Numbered from the stretch's first letter, positions 41,235 through 51,547 are shown. The stretch is 64,000 nt of DNA from Microbacterium sp. Leaf288 (GCF_001422925.1 NZ_LMNI01000011.1:568515-632514), one strand, 5' to 3'. Made by a program: numbers and translations. The notes: generated from the sequence alone by a model not told the origin.

Positions 41235-43514
41235 GTGACCACCGCCCTCTACCGCCGCTACCGGCCCGAGTCGTTCGGCGAGATGATCGGGCAGTCGCAG
41301 GTCACCGAGCCGCTCATGACCGCGCTGCGCGGCGACCGGGTCGGTCATGCGTATCTGTTCTCGGGACCCCGCGGGTGCGGGAAGACCACGTCGGCGCGCA
41401 TTCTCGCCCGCTGCCTCAACTGCGCGCAGGGTCCGACGGACACGCCGTGCGGCACGTGCGACAGCTGCGTCGAGCTCGGCCGTGGCGGCGGCGGTTCGCT
41501 CGACGTCGTCGAGATCGACGCGGCCAGCCACAACGGCGTCGACGACGCCCGAGACCTGCGCGAGCGCGCGGTGTTCGCGCCCGCCCGCGACCGCTTCAAG
41601 ATCTTCATCCTCGACGAGGCGCACATGGTCACCCCGCAGGGCTTCAACGCACTGCTCAAGCTCGTCGAAGAGCCGCCCGACCACGTGAAGTTCATCTTCG
41701 CGACGACCGAGCCCGAGAAGGTCATCGGCACGATCCGGTCGCGCACCCACCACTACCCGTTCCGACTCGTGCCCCCGGCCGCGATGCTCGAGTACGTCGA
41801 GCAGCTGTGCGCCCAGGAGGGCGTGAACGTCGAGCAGGGGGTCCTGCCGCTCGTCGTGCGCGCGGGCGGCGGATCGCCCCGAGACACCCTGTCGCTGCTC
41901 GACCAGCTGATCGCCGGCTCGGAAGACGCCAGGGTCACCTACGCCCGCGCCGTCGCGCTGCTGGGCTACACCCACGCCGAACTCCTTGACGAGGTGATCG
42001 ACGCGTTCGCCGCCTCCGACGCCTCGGCCGCCTTCGCCGCGGTCGACCGCGTGGTGCAGACCGGACAGGACCCGCGTCGCTTCGTCGACGACCTGCTCGA
42101 GCGCCTGCGCGACCTCATCGTCGTGTCCGCGACCGGTCAGGGCGCCGGGGCGGTGCTGCGGGGCATCTCGGCCGAAGACCTCGCGCGCATGCAGCGCCAG
42201 GCCGACGCATTCGGTCCGTCGCGGCTGTCGCATATCGCCGACCTCGTCATCGCGACCCTCGACGACATGACCGGCGCCACCTCGCCGCGCCTGCAGCTCG
42301 AGCTGATGGTCGCCCGCGTGCTGGCGCGCGGCGCCGGCGCCGCTCCCGTCGCCGCGCCGGCGATGGCGGCTGCACTGGCCCCCGCCGCGACAGCTCCCGC
42401 AGCGACAGCTCCCGCAGCGACAGCACCTGCACCTGCAGCGCCCGCGCCTGCAGCCGCTGCTGCCGCTGCTGCCGCGCCCGCGGCCGCTGCTGCTGCGCCC
42501 GCAGTGGCGGCGGCGCCGGCTCCGGCCGCGCAGCCTGCCGAGTCTGCGCCCGTGGCTGCGCCTCCCGTCCCTGCCGGCCCGGTCACGCTCGACCGCCTCC
42601 AGCAGGCCTGGCCGCAGGTTCTCGCGCAGCTCGAGAACGTGAGCCGCTCGTCGTGGATGCTCGCTTCGGGCGCCCGCACCGTGGCGCTCGACGACGACGT
42701 GCTCACCCTCGCGTTCTCGAGCCAGAGCGACGTCGCGAAGTTCAAGCAGCTCGCCGCGGGCAAGGGCCCCAGCGAAGACCTGCGTCAGGCGATTCTGGCC
42801 GTGCTCGGCATCCGCGTGAAGTACATCGCCCGTCACGACGCTGCCGGCGGTGGCGCGGGTGGCCCGGCGGCGCCGGCGCCTTCAGGTCCCGGTCGCGAGG
42901 CTCCGCGTCAGGCGGCAGCACCAGAGGCGCCGGCCGCCCGCTCCGCCGCTGCCCCGCCGAGCGGGTCGCGGCCTGCGCAGGCTGCGCCACCACGTGCGTC
43001 GGCACCTGCCGCACCTGCGTCGGCCCCGGTTGCGCCGCGCGCGACAGCTTCCGCCGCGCCGCGACCGACCGCGCCGGCTGCGGCGCCGGCGTCGGCTGCC
43101 CCGGTCACCGACTGGGCCGTCGCACCCATCCCGTCCGACGACGACGCCCCGCCGCCCGACCCTGGCCCCGCCGCCTTCCCGGCTGAGACGCCGGCCCAGT
43201 TCGCGGTCGACGACGAACCCGAAGACGCCGAGGCCGCGACCGCGCGGGTCGCGACGCTCGCACCCCCGCGCGAGGGTGAGGTCCTGCCGCGTGCCGAGAT
43301 CGCACCGGCCCTCGAGCGTGATGACGATGACGAAGACGACACGGATGCCGTCGCCGACCTCCCGGTTCCGCCCACGGTCGTGCCGCCGCTGACCCCGGTG
43401 GTCACGACCCGCAACGGCGGCGTGCAGCGCTACGGCGAGGCGGTCGTGCGCCAGGTGCTCGGCGCCACGTTCGTTCGCGAGGAACCCTACGAGCCCCCGA
43501 CGAGGTTCAGCTAG
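41235..43514 (+). CDS. dnaX: DNA polymerase III subunit gamma/tau
   Basis: 759-residue clamp-loader ATPase. Walker A is GPRGCGKTTSARI (residues 44-56), zinc ligands are C63, C72, C75 and C78, and Walker B/sensor segments are IFILDEAHMVTPQGFNAL and FIFATTEPEKVIGTIRSRTH. Residues ~370-440 form a long Ala/Pro-rich linker of repeated APAATAPAATAPA-like units. Domain V-like sequence (VTLDRLQQAWPQVLAQLENV) follows, then another Pro/Ala/acidic tail and a conserved end (YGEAVVRQVLGATFV). I see no obvious programmed frameshift site. recR follows after 3 bp. Confidence 0.95.
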   Translation: MTTALYRRYRPESFGEMIGQSQVTEPLMTALRGDRVGHAYLFSGPRGCGKTTSARILARCLNCAQGPTDTPCGTCDSCVELGRGGGGSLDVVEIDAASHNGVDDARDLRERAVFAPARDRFKIFILDEAHMVTPQGFNALLKLVEEPPDHVKFIFATTEPEKVIGTIRSRTHHYPFRLVPPAAMLEYVEQLCAQEGVNVEQGVLPLVVRAGGGSPRDTLSLLDQLIAGSEDARVTYARAVALLGYTHAELLDEVIDAFAASDASAAFAAVDRVVQTGQDPRRFVDDLLERLRDLIVVSATGQGAGAVLRGISAEDLARMQRQADAFGPSRLSHIADLVIATLDDMTGATSPRLQLELMVARVLARGAGAAPVAAPAMAAALAPAATAPAATAPAATAPAPAAPAPAAAAAAAAAPAAAAAAPAVAAAPAPAAQPAESAPVAAPPVPAGPVTLDRLQQAWPQVLAQLENVSRSSWMLASGARTVALDDDVLTLAFSSQSDVAKFKQLAAGKGPSEDLRQAILAVLGIRVKYIARHDAAGGGAGGPAAPAPSGPGREAPRQAAAPEAPAARSAAAPPSGSRPAQAAPPRASAPAAPASAPVAPRATASAAPRPTAPAAAPASAAPVTDWAVAPIPSDDDAPPPDPGPAAFPAETPAQFAVDDEPEDAEAATARVATLAPPREGEVLPRAEIAPALERDDDDEDDTDAVADLPVPPTVVPPLTPVVTTRNGGVQRYGEAVVRQVLGATFVREEPYEPPTRFS

Positions 43515-43517
43515 CCC

Positions 43518-44111
43518 ATGTACGACGGCATCGTCCAAGACCTCATCGACGAATTCGGCCGCCTCCCCGGGATCGGGCCGAAGTCGGCTCAGCGCATCGC
43601 GTTCCACATCCTGCAGACGCCGAACTTCGACGTGTCGCACCTCGCTGAGCTGCTCAGCGACGTGCGCGAGCGGGTGCGCTTCTGCGAGGTGTGCGGAAAC
43701 GTCTCCGAGCAGGAACGCTGCTCGATCTGCCGCGACCCCCGCCGCAACCAGACGCTGATCTGCGTCGTGGAGGACGCGAAGGACGTGGCGGCGATCGAGC
43801 GCACGCGCGAATTCCGCGGGCTTTACCACGTGCTGGGCGGCGCGATCAGCCCGATCGCCGGCATCGGTCCCGACGACCTGCGCATCACGCAGCTCATGCA
43901 GCGGCTCGCCGACGGCACCGTGCAAGAGGTCATCCTCGCGACCAACCCGAACCTCGAGGGCGAGGCGACGGCGACCTACCTGAGCCGTCTGCTGCACACC
44001 CTCGAGATCTCGGTCACCCGCCTCGCCTCGGGGCTCCCGGTCGGTGGCGACCTCGAGTACGCCGACGAGGTCACGCTGGGTCGCGCCTTCGAGGGCCGTC
44101 GCTCGGTCTGA
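43518..44111 (+). CDS. recR: Recombination protein RecR
   Basis: 197-residue RecR that works with RecO in gap repair. It begins [20 protein letters not shown], a helix-hairpin-helix. The four-cysteine zinc finger is [16 protein letters not shown] (about residues 57-72). The Toprim domain contains [15 protein letters not shown] and [19 protein letters not shown]. Operon with dnaX, a widely conserved pairing. Confidence 0.95.
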   Translation: MYDGIVQDLIDEFGRLPGIGPKSAQRIAFHILQTPNFDVSHLAELLSDVRERVRFCEVCGNVSEQERCSICRDPRRNQTLICVVEDAKDVAAIERTREFRGLYHVLGGAISPIAGIGPDDLRITQLMQRLADGTVQEVILATNPNLEGEATATYLSRLLHTLEISVTRLASGLPVGGDLEYADEVTLGRAFEGRRSV

Positions 44112-44287
44112 ACCCCACGCCGGTCCGGGTGTGCTTCACGATCGCCGAGGATGTCGGAAGTCCGCCGTAGATTGGCGGTCGGCCGTCTCGCGCGCAGCGC
44201 CGACGACCGCGGAACCTGAGTCGATGACGACGTCCGTCCGGCGACGTCTCGGCTGACTTCGCCACACCACGTTGGGAGACGCCCCGC

Positions 44288-45220
44288 ATGAACTCCTCAC
44301 AGCGGTTCGACACGCGCGCATGGCTGCTCTTCGCCGCGATGGCGCTGCTGTGGGGTGTCCCATACCTGTTCATCAGCGTCGCCGTCGAGTCCTACTCGCC
44401 CGCGGCGGTGGTCGCCGGCCGCACACTGCTCGGCGCGCTGCTCCTGCTGCCCTTCGCCGTGCACCAGAAGGCGCTGCGCCCCGCGTTCGCGAAGATCGGC
44501 TGGGTGCTGCTGTTCGGGGCCATCGAGATGGCGGGGCCCTTCCTGCTGCTCGGCCATGCAGAGCAGACGCTGCCCTCAGGACTCACGGGACTCCTGGTGG
44601 CGACCGTGCCGCTGTTCGCGGCGCTGATCGCCTTCGGCGGCGGCGACCGGTCGGTGCTCAGCCCGGCGCGCGCGATCGGCCTCTTCATCGGCTTCGCCGG
44701 CGTGTTCGTGATCGTCGCCGGCCCCGGGCTCGCCATCGAGGGCGGCGGCGGCCTCCTGGCGGTGGGGGAGGTGCTCCTCGTCGCGCTCCTGTACGCGATC
44801 GCGCCCTTCGTCATCGCGGCCAAGCTGCGCGACGTGCCGTCCCTGGGATCGATCACCCTCGCCCTCTTCGCGGTGGGCATCTTCTACACGCCCATCGCGT
44901 TCCTGACGCAGCATCAGGTGCCGACCGTCGAGAGCACCGTGTCGCTCGTGGCCCTCGCCGTGCTCTGCACGGCGCTCGCGTTCATCGCCTTCTTCGCGCT
45001 GATCGCGCGGGTCGGCCCGGTCAAGGCTCCGCTGTTCACCTACGTCAACCCGGTCGTGGCGATCGTCCTGGGCACGATCATCCTCGGGGAGCCGCTGACC
45101 CCCGGCCTCCTGATCGGCTTCCCGCTGGTGCTCCTCGGCTGCTGGCTCGCCGCCACCGGCGGCACACTGCGCGCCCGCAAGAGCGAGACGGCCGACCTGC
45201 CGCCGATCGCTTCGAAGTAG
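44288..45220 (+). CDS. EamA/DMT-family transporter
   Basis: 310-residue drug/metabolite transporter with ten predicted helices in two EamA repeats. First repeat: LLFAAMALLWGVPYLFISVA and ALLLLPFAVHQKALRPAFA; second: LLVALLYAIAPFVIAAKLRD up to PLFTYVNPVVAIVLGTIILG, the conserved last EamA segment. The C-terminus is short and charged. Likely exports an amino acid or other metabolite. The 176 bp before it contain no gene. Confidence 0.85.
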   Translation: MNSSQRFDTRAWLLFAAMALLWGVPYLFISVAVESYSPAAVVAGRTLLGALLLLPFAVHQKALRPAFAKIGWVLLFGAIEMAGPFLLLGHAEQTLPSGLTGLLVATVPLFAALIAFGGGDRSVLSPARAIGLFIGFAGVFVIVAGPGLAIEGGGGLLAVGEVLLVALLYAIAPFVIAAKLRDVPSLGSITLALFAVGIFYTPIAFLTQHQVPTVESTVSLVALAVLCTALAFIAFFALIARVGPVKAPLFTYVNPVVAIVLGTIILGEPLTPGLLIGFPLVLLGCWLAATGGTLRARKSETADLPPIASK

Positions 45221-45221
45221 G

Positions 45222-45710
45222 TCAGCGAAGTACTTCGACCAGCACGATCCACGACACCAGCAGTGCGGCGCCGATCGCGACGATCGACCCGACGGCGAAC
45301 CACGCCAGGCCGGCGGGCTGGCCGGCCGCCAGGAGTGCGCCGCCGATCAGATAGGCGAGCGGGGCGAGGAAGCCCACCGCCGACTTGAGCCAGCGCATCC
45401 GGTTGGCGGGATGCTGATTCTCGAAGATCCTCCGGGTCGCCTGCACCTGGAACACCCCGGCGCCGAGCGCGATGACGATCATCGCGACTCCGTACAGGAC
45501 GGGCCCGACCTCCGGAATGAGCCCGATCGCGGAGCCGATGAGCGCGAGCACGAGGCCCGAGATGCCCGCGGCGAGACGGGCGGTGAGCGAGGCCTCCTTG
45601 ATGATGTCGCCGATGTTGACGCTCGCGGCGACGATCACGAGACCCGCCAGCGCCGCCGTCGCGCCGACCATGGCCACATTGAAGTCCGACCACGTCTCGA
45701 TCTGCTCCAT
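45222..45710 (-). CDS. Uncharacterised membrane protein, 162 aa
   Basis: Four-helix membrane protein I do not recognise by name. It starts METQIETWSDFNVAMVGATA-like (hydrophilic start, then helix AALAGLVIVAASVNIG), continues LAAGISGLVLALIGSAIGLI, VLYGVAMIVIALGAGVF, an Arg-rich loop (QATRRIFENQHPANRMR), and helices FLAPLAYLIGGALLAAG and VGSIVAIGAALLVSWIVLV. The ATG at 45710 has a -10 box TAGCAT (45717-45722, minus strand) 6 nt upstream. Convergent with the EamA transporter, 1 bp between the ends. Confidence 0.7.
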   Translation of the reverse strand: MEQIETWSDFNVAMVGATAALAGLVIVAASVNIGDIIKEASLTARLAAGISGLVLALIGSAIGLIPEVGPVLYGVAMIVIALGAGVFQVQATRRIFENQHPANRMRWLKSAVGFLAPLAYLIGGALLAAGQPAGLAWFAVGSIVAIGAALLVSWIVLVEVLR

Positions 45711-45747
45711 CCTCGGATGCTACTGGCGCTCGCCCGCGGCGCACAGA

Positions 45748-45843
45748 ATCGGATCCGCACCTGCGAAGTGGGACGGCGACGCGCCGCTTCGCACCATCTT
45801 GATCCGGCGTGTCGGGCCGCCGATCCGCAGGTGCGGATCCGAT
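45748..45843. repeat. Long nested inverted repeat in the lysC upstream region
   Basis: ATCGGATCCGCACCTGCG (45748-45765) and its perfect complement (45826-45843) flank 60 bp. Inside, GCGAAG (45763-45768) pairs with CTTCGC (45787-45792). The ~96-bp element sits between divergent genes, between the membrane protein start and the lysC start. It looks like a small palindromic repeat element rather than a terminator. Confidence 0.6.
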
Positions 45844-45991
45844 CTTGCGGCGAGGCCCGCAGAGCGAGCCGCTCGACACATGGCTGGGCGCGCATGAGCG
45901 CATCCGTAAGATGGACCCTTGGGTTGACAGGAGACCGCGGTGAGCGGCATCCGTTCTCGCCCGCCCTCAGACAAAACGCGTGGAGTTCGAT

Positions 45992-47293
45992 GTGGCGCTG
46001 ATCGTCCAGAAGTACGGCGGATCGTCGGTGGCTGATGCCGTGAGCATCAAGCGCGTCGCGAAGCGGATCGTCGACGCGCGTCGCGCCGGCCACGATGTCG
46101 TCGTGGCCGTCAGTGCGATGGGCGACACGACCGACGAGCTGCTCGATCTCGCCAGCCAGGTCGCGCCGATCCCGGCGCCGCGCGAGCTCGACATGCTCCT
46201 CTCGAGCGGCGAGCGCATCTCGATGGCGCTGCTCGCGATGGCGATCCACTCGATGGGCTTCGAGGCACGGTCGTTCACCGGCAGCCAGGCGGGCATGATC
46301 ACGACCGCCGACCACGGCTCGGCCCGCATCGTCGACGTGACGCCGATCCGCCTGCGCGAGGCGCTCGACGAGGGCGCGATCGTCATCGTCGCCGGCTTCC
46401 AGGGCTTCAATCGCGACACCCGCGACATCACCACGCTCGGCCGGGGCGGCTCCGATACCACGGCCGTCGCCCTCGCGGCGGCGCTCGAGGCCGACGTGTG
46501 CGAGATCTACAGCGACGTCGACGGCATCTTCACCGCCGACCCGCGCGTCGTGCCGAAGGCGAAGAAGCTCAACGTCGTGTCGGCCGAGGAGATGCTCGAG
46601 CTCGCGGCGAACGGCGCGAAGGTGCTGTACATCCGTGCCGTCGAATACGCACGCCGCCACGGCGTGCTCATCCACGCCCGCTCCACGTTCAGCTCGGGCG
46701 TGGGGACCTACGTGCTCGGCCAGGGGATGAATCTTCCCGAGGGCACAGTTCCCGACACTTCAGGGGGAGAAGAGATGGAAGAGCCCATCGTCGCCGGCGT
46801 CGCCACCGACCTCGGCCAGGCCAAGATCACCGTGATCGGCGTTCCCGACGTGCCCGGCAAGGCCGCCGAGATCTTCAAGGTCGTCGCGAAGTCGGGCGCC
46901 AACGTCGACATGATCGTGCAGAACGTGTCGGCCGCGACGACCGGCCGCACCGACATCTCGTTCACGCTTCCCAAGACCGACGCCGCCACTGCGCTCAAGG
47001 CGCTCGCCGCCGACCAGTCGGAGATCGGGTTCGAGAATCTGGTGCACGACGACCAGATCGGCAAGCTCTCCGTCGTGGGCGCGGGCATGCGCACCCACTC
47101 GGGTGTCTCGGCCACGCTCTTCGAGGCGCTGAGCGTCGCGGGCATCAACATCGAGATGATCTCGACCTCCGAGATCCGCATCTCGGTCGTGGTGCGCGGA
47201 GACGACCTCGCCGAGGCCGCCCGCGTCGTCCACACCGCCTACGGCCTGGACGGCGACATCGAGGCGACCGTCCACGCCGGCACCGGCCGCTGA
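45992..47293 (+). CDS. lysC: Aspartate kinase (alpha form)
   Basis: 433-residue aspartokinase, first step of lysine, methionine and threonine synthesis. Residues 7-13 are KYGGSSV, followed by [30 protein letters not shown], and [18 protein letters not shown]. The regulatory part has two ACT domains ([20 protein letters not shown] and [20 protein letters not shown]). The GTG at 45992 is preferred over GTG 45980 because GGAG precedes it at proper spacing while the upstream one has no ribosome site. A second start inside the gene likely yields the beta subunit. Feedback inhibition by lysine/threonine is expected from the family. Confidence 0.95.
   Translation: MALIVQKYGGSSVADAVSIKRVAKRIVDARRAGHDVVVAVSAMGDTTDELLDLASQVAPIPAPRELDMLLSSGERISMALLAMAIHSMGFEARSFTGSQAGMITTADHGSARIVDVTPIRLREALDEGAIVIVAGFQGFNRDTRDITTLGRGGSDTTAVALAAALEADVCEIYSDVDGIFTADPRVVPKAKKLNVVSAEEMLELAANGAKVLYIRAVEYARRHGVLIHARSTFSSGVGTYVLGQGMNLPEGTVPDTSGGEEMEEPIVAGVATDLGQAKITVIGVPDVPGKAAEIFKVVAKSGANVDMIVQNVSAATTGRTDISFTLPKTDAATALKALAADQSEIGFENLVHDDQIGKLSVVGAGMRTHSGVSATLFEALSVAGINIEMISTSEIRISVVVRGDDLAEAARVVHTAYGLDGDIEATVHAGTGR
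46762..46777 (+). promoter_or_regulatory. Internal translation start for aspartokinase beta subunit
   Basis: GGGGGAGA (46763-46770) stands before an in-frame ATG at 46775. Translation from here gives 172 residues holding only the ACT domains ([16 protein letters not shown] onward). Corynebacterium glutamicum and other actinobacteria make exactly such a beta chain, of the same length, from inside lysC. Confidence 0.75.
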
Positions 47294-47311
47294 CGACATC
47301 TCGGGTGAGAT

Positions 47312-47334
47312 GGATGCCTCGGCCCGAGGCATCC
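47312..47334. terminator. Hairpin between convergent lysC and tetR genes
   Basis: GGATGCCTC (47312-47320), loop GGCCC, GAGGCATCC (47326-47334). It lies between the lysC stop and the stop of the opposing TetR gene, so it can serve both strands. Confidence 0.6.
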
Positions 47335-47336
47335 GT

Positions 47337-47933
47337 TCATCCCCGGCGTTCGCCGTCGCCCGTGCGACCCCCCAGCAGCCCCTCCACGAACGCTTCGACG
47401 ATCTCGTCCGTCGACACCTCGGGGTCGATCGGCACCGTGAGCCGGTCGAGGATCAGCCCTTCGATCGCATAGTGGAACAGCGCGATCTCGAACGCCCCGC
47501 CTGGGAGCCCGGCGTCCCGGTTGAAGGCGACATCCGCGGCGAACCCCGCCCGCATCCAGTCGCCGAGCGCTGAAGCGATCGCGGGCGAGCGCGCTGCTTC
47601 CAGCCGTAGCGTGAACAGCGCGAGGGTCACGTCCCGCTCGGCGCTGAGCCGGCGCACGATGTCCCGGGTGTAGTCCGCGAACAGAGCGGGCGTCGGGGTG
47701 CGGTCGCGCCACTGCGCATGGACCGCGGGATCGGGGGCGAGGCGTTCGCCGATCCGCTCCACGAGCGCTCCGACGAGTGCCTCCCGGCTGCGGAAGTAAT
47801 TCGACGCGGTTCCTGTCGGCACTCCTGCGCGCGCGTCCACCGCCCGGTGCGTCAGCCCTCGCATGCCGTCCGCAGCGAGGACGTCGATCCCGGCATCCGT
47901 GAGCAGTCGGCGCCGTTCGTCGTTGCGTGCCAT
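47337..47933 (-). CDS. TetR-family transcriptional regulator
   Basis: 198-residue TetR protein. HTH: RRLLTDAGIDVLAADGMRGL to VPTGTASNYFRSREALVGAL. The C-terminal domain (FADYTRDIVRRLSAERDVTL, AIEGLILDRLTVPIDPEV) is of the TetR_C type seen in small actinobacterial repressors. The ATG at 47933 is chosen since TAGAGT (47941-47946, minus strand) lies 7 nt upstream, a leaderless promoter. It probably represses itself and the divergent DHFR-like gene through two ACGACA/TGTCGT boxes. Confidence 0.85.
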   Translation of the reverse strand: MARNDERRRLLTDAGIDVLAADGMRGLTHRAVDARAGVPTGTASNYFRSREALVGALVERIGERLAPDPAVHAQWRDRTPTPALFADYTRDIVRRLSAERDVTLALFTLRLEAARSPAIASALGDWMRAGFAADVAFNRDAGLPGGAFEIALFHYAIEGLILDRLTVPIDPEVSTDEIVEAFVEGLLGGRTGDGERRG

Positions 47934-47954
47934 GCCCGTCACTCTAGCTAATCC

Positions 47955-47995
47955 ACGACAGATGTCGTAGTCTCATCAATCACTACACATGTCGT
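47955..47995. promoter_or_regulatory. Twin TetR operators ACGACA-N2-TGTCGT
   Basis: ACGACA-GA-TGTCGT (47955-47968) is a perfect palindrome. ACTACA-CA-TGTCGT (47982-47995) is a copy with one mismatch. Centres are 27 bp apart in the 74-bp divergent gap. Confidence 0.65.
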
Positions 47996-48007
47996 GAAAG
48001 GACCCTC

Positions 48008-48577
48008 ATGCGCGAGCTCATCTATTACGCCGCCGTCTCGCTCGACGGCCGCATCGCCGCACCGGACGGAGCCTTCGACGCCTTCCCCGTCGAGGGCGAC
48101 CATGTCGACGCGATCAACGCGGAGTGGGCAGACACCGTGCCCGGCCTGCTCTACGACGCAATGGGGTCGACCGCCCCGCGCGGGCGCTTCGCGACCGTGC
48201 TCATGGGCTGGAACACGTTCGCTGCGGGACTGCCGCTCACCGACGATCCGTACCCGCACCTCGAGCAGATCGTCTTCTCGCGCTCGCGCACCTCTCGTGA
48301 TGTCGGGGGCAGTGTCCGCATCACCGCCGACGATCCGCGCGGTGTGGTGGCCGACCTCAAAGGGCGGCCGGGTGCCGACATCTGGCTGTGCGGCGGCGGA
48401 GTGCTCGCGGCGCAGCTGCGCGACGACATCGACCGGCTCGTGCTCAAGGTCAATCCGATCGTATTCGGTGACGGCTTGCCGCTGTTCGCCGGCGGCTACG
48501 CCCCGGAATCGCTCGTACTCGAGCGGTCGCGCGCTTTCGGTTCGGGGGTCGTGATGAACGAGTATCGCCGCCGGTGA
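48008..48577 (+). CDS. RibD C-terminal/DHFR-like family protein
   Basis: 189-residue protein with the dihydrofolate-reductase-like fold of RibD's reductase domain. It starts RELIYYAAVSLDGRIAAPDG (the SLDG motif), continues GRFATVLMGWNTFAAG and DIWLCGGGVLAAQLRDDIDR, then LVLKVNPIVFGDGLPLF. Free-standing copies are NADPH-dependent reductases of unknown substrate. GAAAGGA precedes the ATG. The divergent TetR protein likely regulates it. Confidence 0.85.
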   Translation: MRELIYYAAVSLDGRIAAPDGAFDAFPVEGDHVDAINAEWADTVPGLLYDAMGSTAPRGRFATVLMGWNTFAAGLPLTDDPYPHLEQIVFSRSRTSRDVGGSVRITADDPRGVVADLKGRPGADIWLCGGGVLAAQLRDDIDRLVLKVNPIVFGDGLPLFAGGYAPESLVLERSRAFGSGVVMNEYRRR

Positions 48578-48578
48578 C

Positions 48579-48608
48579 GGGGCGCGGCGAAGGGGTCCCT
48601 CGCGCCCC
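48579..48608 (+). terminator. GC hairpin downstream of the DHFR-like gene
   Basis: GGGGCGCG (48579-48586) pairs with CGCGCCCC (48601-48608), starting 2 nt after the stop codon. AGGG/CCCT can pair inside. No T tract. Confidence 0.5.
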
Positions 48609-48705
48609 GACGGGCGGGCGAGGGGCTGGTCGTCCCTAGGAATGCGTCTCCTGCCTACCGCTCGCCGTAATCCGGCCTGTCCCGCTCTCGCCCGGCGGTA
48701 GAATC

Positions 48706-48711
48706 GCCGAA
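48706..48711 (+). promoter_or_regulatory. Probable -10 box of asd
   Basis: TAGAAT lies 64 nt before the asd ATG. No clear -35 is seen at 16-18 bp. This gene, unlike many here, would have a normal untranslated leader. Confidence 0.4.
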
Positions 48712-48766
48712 ACCCCGCGCGATCGACGGCGCCCGCGCGTCCGCTCCACGCTTGTGCCCACGCTGA

Positions 48767-49846
<1,080 letters not shown>

Positions 49847-49867
49847 CACCGCCGCCAAGACGCTTCG

Positions 49868-49906
49868 AAGCGAGCGGATGCTGCGACCCGCGGCATCCGC
49901 TCGCTT
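49868..49906 (+). terminator. Terminator after asd
   Basis: AAGCGAGCGGATGC (49868-49881) and GCATCCGCTCGCTT (49893-49906) form a perfect 14-bp stem with an 11-nt loop, followed by TGTCGTT. Confidence 0.75.
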
Positions 49907-49979
49907 GTCGTTGCGGCAAGAACCGCCGGACTTTCGGTGTGAGAACCCGGCCAGGGCCGGGGGTGCTTTCGCACCGAAC

Positions 49980-49985
49980 TAGAAT
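49980..49985 (+). promoter_or_regulatory. -10 box of leaderless mqo transcript
   Basis: TAGAAT, then 6 nt, then the GTG start of mqo. Confidence 0.6.
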
Positions 49986-49991
49986 CGTCTG

Positions 49992-51506
49992 GTGACCGCA
50001 ACGCCCGCTGAGAACCACGCCGACACCAATCCCCACGTCGAGACCGTCGATGTGCTGCTGATCGGCGGCGGGATCATGAGCGCGACGCTCGGCACGCTCC
50101 TCCAGGAGCTGCAGCCCGACCTCAAGATCGCCGTGTTCGAGCGGCTGAGCGACGTCGCGCTGGAGAGCTCGAATGCGTGGAACAACGCCGGCACCGGCCA
50201 CGCCGCCCTGTGCGAGCTGAACTACATGCCCGAGGGCAAGGACGGATCGGTCGATCCCGCCAAGGCGATCTCGATCAACGAGCAGTTCCAGCAGAGCCGT
50301 CAGCTGTGGTCGTCGCTCGTCGAGGCCGGCGTGCTCGACGCTCCGTCGACGTTCATCAACTCCGCCCCGCACATGACCTTCGTGCGCGGCGAGAAGGACG
50401 TCGCGTACCTCAAGAAGCGCTACGAGGCCCTCAAGGACGAGCCGCTCTTCGCCGGCATCGAGTACAGCGAGGACTCCCGCGTCATCAACACGTGGGCACC
50501 GCTGCTGATGCAGAAGCGACGCAAGGGCGAGCCGTTCGCGGCGACGCGCGTGCCCGCCGGCACGGATGTCGACTTCGGCGCCCTGACCCGCCAGCTGGTC
50601 GACCGGCTCGCCGAGAACGGCGCCGACGTGCGGACCAACACCGAGGTGCGCAAACTGAAGCGCCTCTCGGACGGAACCTGGAGCGTGAAGTACCGCCGCA
50701 CGATCGGCCGCACGCCGGGCGAGATCCGCGCGAAGTTCGTCTTCGTCGGCGCCGGCGGCTGGGCGCTCAAGCTGCTGCAGCGCTCCGGCATCCCCGAGAT
50801 CTCCGGCTACGGCGTGTTCCCGATCGGCGGGCAGTTCCTCAAGACCTCGAACCCCGCGGTCGTGGCACAGCACAAGGCGAAGGTGTACTCGCAGGCCTCG
50901 GTCGGCGCGCCGCCGATGTCGGTGCCGCATCTCGACACGCGCGTCGTCGACGGCGAGGCCTCGCTCCTGTTCGGCCCGTTCGCGACGTTCAGCCCGAAGT
51001 TCCTGAAGACCGGCTCCTGGTTCGACATCGTGGGCCAGGTGCGCCCCGGCAACCTCGGGCCGATGCTCAAGGTCGCGTGGGACAACCCCAGCCTCATCAC
51101 CTACCTCGTCGGCGAGCTGCTGAAGAACCACAAGAAGAAGGTCGACAGCCTGCGCACCTTCATGCCCACCGCGAAGGACGAGGACTGGGAGATCATCCAG
51201 GCCGGCCAGCGCGCGCAGGTCATGAAGAAGGACCCGGAGAAGGGCGGCGTGCTGCAGTTCGGCACCGAGGTCGTGACCGGCGCAGACGGCACGATCGCCG
51301 GTCTGCTCGGCGCCTCCCCGGGCGCGTCGACCGCCGTCTCGATCATGCTGGGTCTCTTGAAGACCTGCTTCCCCGACCGCATCGAGGAGTGGGAGCCGCG
51401 ACTGCGCGAGCTCATCCCGAGCTACGGCGACACGCTCAACGCGCGGCCCGAGGTCGCGCGCGAGTCGCTCGGCGAGACCGCCGAAGCGCTGGCGCTCACC
51501 GCCTGA
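49992..51506 (+). CDS. mqo: Malate:quinone oxidoreductase
   Basis: 504-residue membrane-associated FAD enzyme that oxidises malate and passes electrons to menaquinone, replacing or aiding malate dehydrogenase in the TCA cycle. FAD motif DVLLIGGGIMSATLGTLLQE at about residues 18-37. Family segments SSNAWNNAGTGHAALCELNY, FVFVGAGGWALKLLQRSGIP, PIGGQFLK, and the C-terminal GASPGASTAVSIMLGLL. The GTG start is supported by the -10 box at 49980. Monocistronic. Confidence 0.95.
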   Translation: MTATPAENHADTNPHVETVDVLLIGGGIMSATLGTLLQELQPDLKIAVFERLSDVALESSNAWNNAGTGHAALCELNYMPEGKDGSVDPAKAISINEQFQQSRQLWSSLVEAGVLDAPSTFINSAPHMTFVRGEKDVAYLKKRYEALKDEPLFAGIEYSEDSRVINTWAPLLMQKRRKGEPFAATRVPAGTDVDFGALTRQLVDRLAENGADVRTNTEVRKLKRLSDGTWSVKYRRTIGRTPGEIRAKFVFVGAGGWALKLLQRSGIPEISGYGVFPIGGQFLKTSNPAVVAQHKAKVYSQASVGAPPMSVPHLDTRVVDGEASLLFGPFATFSPKFLKTGSWFDIVGQVRPGNLGPMLKVAWDNPSLITYLVGELLKNHKKKVDSLRTFMPTAKDEDWEIIQAGQRAQVMKKDPEKGGVLQFGTEVVTGADGTIAGLLGASPGASTAVSIMLGLLKTCFPDRIEEWEPRLRELIPSYGDTLNARPEVARESLGETAEALALTA

Positions 51507-51547
51507 TCCGCAGCGCGCCCTCCTGGGCGAGAGGGCCCGCGCGCCCC

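Noticed and set aside
41235..43514. Programmed frameshift giving a gamma form of DnaX
   Set aside because: I found no A/T slippery run of the E. coli type in the gene; the repetitive part is only an Ala/Pro linker encoded by GC-rich repeats.
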